From contig WFQS01000164.1 of NCBI GenBank assembly GCA_015486915.1, positions 1 to 9,418 of the forward strand: a stretch of DNA of 9,418 bases. The letters are read 5' to 3'. Below, one piece after another: positions 7,325 through 9,418 of this stretch. The DNA comes from Desulfobacteraceae bacterium (lineage in GTDB: Bacteria; Desulfobacterota; Desulfobacteria; Desulfobacterales; Desulfobacteraceae). Each line of letters opens with the position of its first letter. Position 1 is the first letter of the stretch. Position numbers and translations under genes: made by a program. The notes under the pieces are model-generated. The model was not told where the DNA came from, ran no database searches, and saw only the letters and a list, made by a program, of their open reading frames with translations.

Positions 7325-8887
7325 ATGGAAAATATGGTTGTATTGTTTTCTGCGATCGGGCTTGTTGCAGGCTTTGCCATTGCATATTCTCTGACTATGA
7401 AAAAGATGCGCGCCCAGGTTTCTGAAACGGAAAAAGAACGGATACGGACACTTGATGATGCCAGGCGCAACGCTGAAACTCTTTTAAAGGAGGCTCAACT
7501 CGAAGCTAAAGCAAGGCTTCTTGAAATGAAGAGTGTCTTTGACGCTGAAACAGAAGATACCCGGGCTGAATTAAAAAAAGAAGAACGAAGGTTCCTCCAG
7601 AGGAGTGAAAATCTTGATAAACGCATAGATCAGTTTGAAAGAAGAGAACTGGATCTCCAGAAAAAGGAGGATGATTTTAATGCCAGGCGTGAAATATTAT
7701 CAGAAAAAGAAAAAGAGTATCAGAATTTACTTAAAGATACCAGGAAAGAGCTTGAAAAGGTTTCCAGTCTCACTGCTGACCAGGCAAAGGAAATTTTGTT
7801 AAAAAGTATGGAAAACGAAGCCCGTCACGAAGGGGCAAAACTTGTGAAACGTGTTACAAGCGAGGCAATGGAGCAGGCTGATAAAGAGGCAAAAAAAATA
7901 ATATCCACTGCAATTCAAAGATATGCAGGTGATTTTATAGCAGAAAGAACAGTTTCCGTTGTTCAACTTCCCGGAGATGAAATGAAGGGAAGAATAATTG
8001 GCAGAGAAGGGAGAAATATAAGGGCTATTGAGGCTGCAACGGGAATAGACCTGATCATTGATGATACACCTGAGGCAGTTATTCTGTCAGGATTCAACCC
8101 GGTACGCAGAGAGATTGCACGCCTTGCACTTGTTAAACTTATTTCAGACGGAAGAATTCATCCTGCAAGGATTGAGGATGTTGTTGAGAGAGTGACTCAG
8201 GAAGTTGACCAGGCAATCAAGGAGGCGGGAGAACAGGCTGCCTTTGATCTTGGAGTGCACGGTATTAATCCTGAATTAATCAAAATTATTGGCAGGCTAA
8301 AATTCAGAACAAGTTATGCCCAGAATGTATTACAGCATTCAGTTGAAGTGGCTTTTCTCGCAGGCATTATTGCGGCGGAACTCGGTCTGGATCAGAAACT
8401 TGCCAAGCGTATGGGACTGCTGCATGATATCGGTAAGGCCGTGGATCACGAGGTTGACGGCCCCCATGCACTTATAGGGGCTAAACTTGCAAAAAAACAT
8501 GGAGAATCTGAGGCTGTTATTAATGCAATAGCTTCGCATCATGAGGATAAAAGGCCTGAAACAGTCTACGATTATATAGTACAGGCGGCAGATGCTCTGT
8601 CAGGTGCAAGACCTGGGGCGAGAAAAGAAACCCTTGAAAATTATGTTAAAAGGCTGGAAGAACTTGAGGCCGTTGCCAATTCTTTTGATGGAGTTTCAAA
8701 TACATATGCAATTCAGGCCGGCCGTGAGTTAAGGGTTATTGCAGAAAGCGGAAGTATTTCAGATGCTGATGCAGTGCTTCTCAGTAAGGAAATTGCCCAG
8801 AAAATTGAAGAAACCTTAACATTTCCGGGGCAGATCAAGGTTGTTGTGATAAGAGAGACAAGATCGGTGGAGTATACAAACAAGTGA
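7325..8887 (+). CDS. rny: Ribonuclease Y
   Basis: RNase Y is a membrane-anchored endoribonuclease that starts mRNA decay and RNA processing. The 520-aa length and domain order are canonical: an N-terminal membrane helix at about 4-22, a long charged coiled coil at about 25-195, a KH RNA-binding domain containing [12 protein letters not shown] (222-233) and [11 protein letters not shown] (240-250), then the HD phosphohydrolase domain. In the last, NVLQHSVEV (334-342) supplies His338, LLHDIGK (365-371) gives the H367/D368 metal pair, and HHED (405-408) and the conserved RPGAR (429-433) follow. The C-terminal domain ends in [16 protein letters not shown]. The start ATG is supported by GGGAG nine bases upstream and places the anchor at the very N-terminus. 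All HD ligands are present, so the enzyme should be active. tyrS follows after 33 bases, probably co-transcribed. Confidence 0.97.
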   Translation: MENMVVLFSAIGLVAGFAIAYSLTMKKMRAQVSETEKERIRTLDDARRNAETLLKEAQLEAKARLLEMKSVFDAETEDTRAELKKEERRFLQRSENLDKRIDQFERRELDLQKKEDDFNARREILSEKEKEYQNLLKDTRKELEKVSSLTADQAKEILLKSMENEARHEGAKLVKRVTSEAMEQADKEAKKIISTAIQRYAGDFIAERTVSVVQLPGDEMKGRIIGREGRNIRAIEAATGIDLIIDDTPEAVILSGFNPVRREIARLALVKLISDGRIHPARIEDVVERVTQEVDQAIKEAGEQAAFDLGVHGINPELIKIIGRLKFRTSYAQNVLQHSVEVAFLAGIIAAELGLDQKLAKRMGLLHDIGKAVDHEVDGPHALIGAKLAKKHGESEAVINAIASHHEDKRPETVYDYIVQAADALSGARPGARKETLENYVKRLEELEAVANSFDGVSNTYAIQAGRELRVIAESGSISDADAVLLSKEIAQKIEETLTFPGQIKVVVIRETRSVEYTNK

Positions 8888-8920
8888 TTTTATATATCAA
8901 AAGAAGGGTATTTTAAAAAA

Positions 8921-9418
8921 ATGAGTGTGCTTGAAATTTTACAGGATCGTGGTTTTATAGAGGCGGTAACCCATGAAGAACTGCTTAAAGAATATCTTAA
9001 TGGTCAAAGTGTAAGCTGCTATATAGGTTTTGACCCCACAGCCTCAAGCCTTCATGTTGGAAGTCTTGTCTGTATTATGGCTCTTGCACATATGCAGAAA
9101 AGCGGGCATCGGCCCATTGCACTTGTCGGGGGAGGAACAGGCCTTATAGGAGATCCAAGCGGAAAAACAGAGATGCGCAAGGTGATTACGCAGGATCAGA
9201 TTGATGAAAATAAAAAAGGAATCAAAACCCAGCTCGCAAGGTTTATAGATTTTAACGATGGCAGTGCTTTACTGCTTGATAATGCTAACTGGCTTACAGG
9301 TCTCGGGTATATTCCTTTTTTAAGGGATGTTGGCCGTTATTTCAGTGTTAACAGGATGATAAAGGCTGAAAGTTATAAGATGCGCATCGATTCTGAAGAG
9401 GGTTTAAGTTTTATAGAG
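8921..9418 (+). CDS. tyrS: Tyrosyl-tRNA synthetase (3' end outside window)
   Basis: TyrRS charges tRNA-Tyr with tyrosine in the cytoplasm. The first 166 codons are present and the frame runs open to the window end. They hold the class Ic Rossmann-fold start: YIGFDPTASSLHVGSLV at 34-50 with the HIGH-type motif HVGS (45-48), then LVGGGTGLIGDPSGKTEMR at 68-86, and NANWLTGLGYIPFLRDVG, RYFSVNRMI, all strongly conserved in bacterial TyrRS. The KMSKS loop and the C-terminal S4-like domain would lie beyond the window. The start ATG at 8921 has a GAAGGG Shine-Dalgarno at 8903-8908, at a somewhat long spacing of 12. The short 33-base gap after rny, without a terminator, suggests one transcript. No T-box or other tRNA-sensing leader fits in that gap. 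Confidence 0.96.
   Translation, partial: MSVLEILQDRGFIEAVTHEELLKEYLNGQSVSCYIGFDPTASSLHVGSLVCIMALAHMQKSGHRPIALVGGGTGLIGDPSGKTEMRKVITQDQIDENKKGIKTQLARFIDFNDGSALLLDNANWLTGLGYIPFLRDVGRYFSVNRMIKAESYKMRIDSEEGLSFIE

Noticed and set aside
8888..8920. A T-box or other regulatory leader for tyrS.
   Set aside because: Only 33 bases separate rny from tyrS, far too short for a T-box, and no specifier or antiterminator bulge is visible.

Overview
This window is ordinary, conserved bacterial chromosome, moderately AT-rich, with every gene on the + strand. The protein sequences suggest a sulfate-reducer-type deltaproteobacterium (Desulfobacterota, probably Desulfobacterales). The basis is an AtpF with a signal-peptide-like N-terminus and the neighbourhood zapB-like/zapA/6S RNA/rny/tyrS. 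That placement is inference, because no database could be searched. No transposon, phage, CRISPR array, tRNA or rRNA gene was found.

Region 1 (1-5463) is the F1-side half of an F-type ATP synthase operon, in the order atpF (b, 5' end outside the window), atpH (delta), atpA (alpha), atpG (gamma), atpD (beta), atpC (epsilon). atpF-atpH and atpH-atpA overlap by 4 and 1 bases, which suggests translational coupling. atpG and atpD have their own short leaders, and atpD has the strongest Shine-Dalgarno. The catalytic motifs of alpha and beta are intact. Epsilon is only 92 residues: it has the beta-sandwich domain and lacks the C-terminal helical (inhibitory) domain. Two tandem Rho-independent terminators follow it.

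Region 2 (5519-6283) is a stand-alone N-acetylglucosamine-1-phosphate uridylyltransferase that matches the N-terminal half of GlmU. The left-handed beta-helix acetyltransferase half is absent, and the frame ends cleanly.

Region 3 (6290-7162) is a small cell-division and RNA block. It holds a candidate promoter, an 80-aa coiled-coil ZapB-like protein and ZapA, both with TTG starts, then a 6S RNA (ssrS) of about 180 nt. The 6S RNA can be folded by hand into the canonical closing stem, central bubble with side hairpin, and terminal stem.

Region 4 (7163-9418) is an AT-rich leader, rny (RNase Y, complete, with membrane anchor, coiled coil, KH and HD domains) and the first 166 codons of tyrS, cut by the window end.

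Together the genes cover energy conservation, UDP-GlcNAc supply for the envelope, Z-ring assembly, global RNA polymerase regulation, mRNA decay and tRNA charging. I see no convincing undescribed system. The points most worth a second look are the epsilon without its inhibitory domain, the half-length GlmU, and the 6S RNA locus between zapA and rny.
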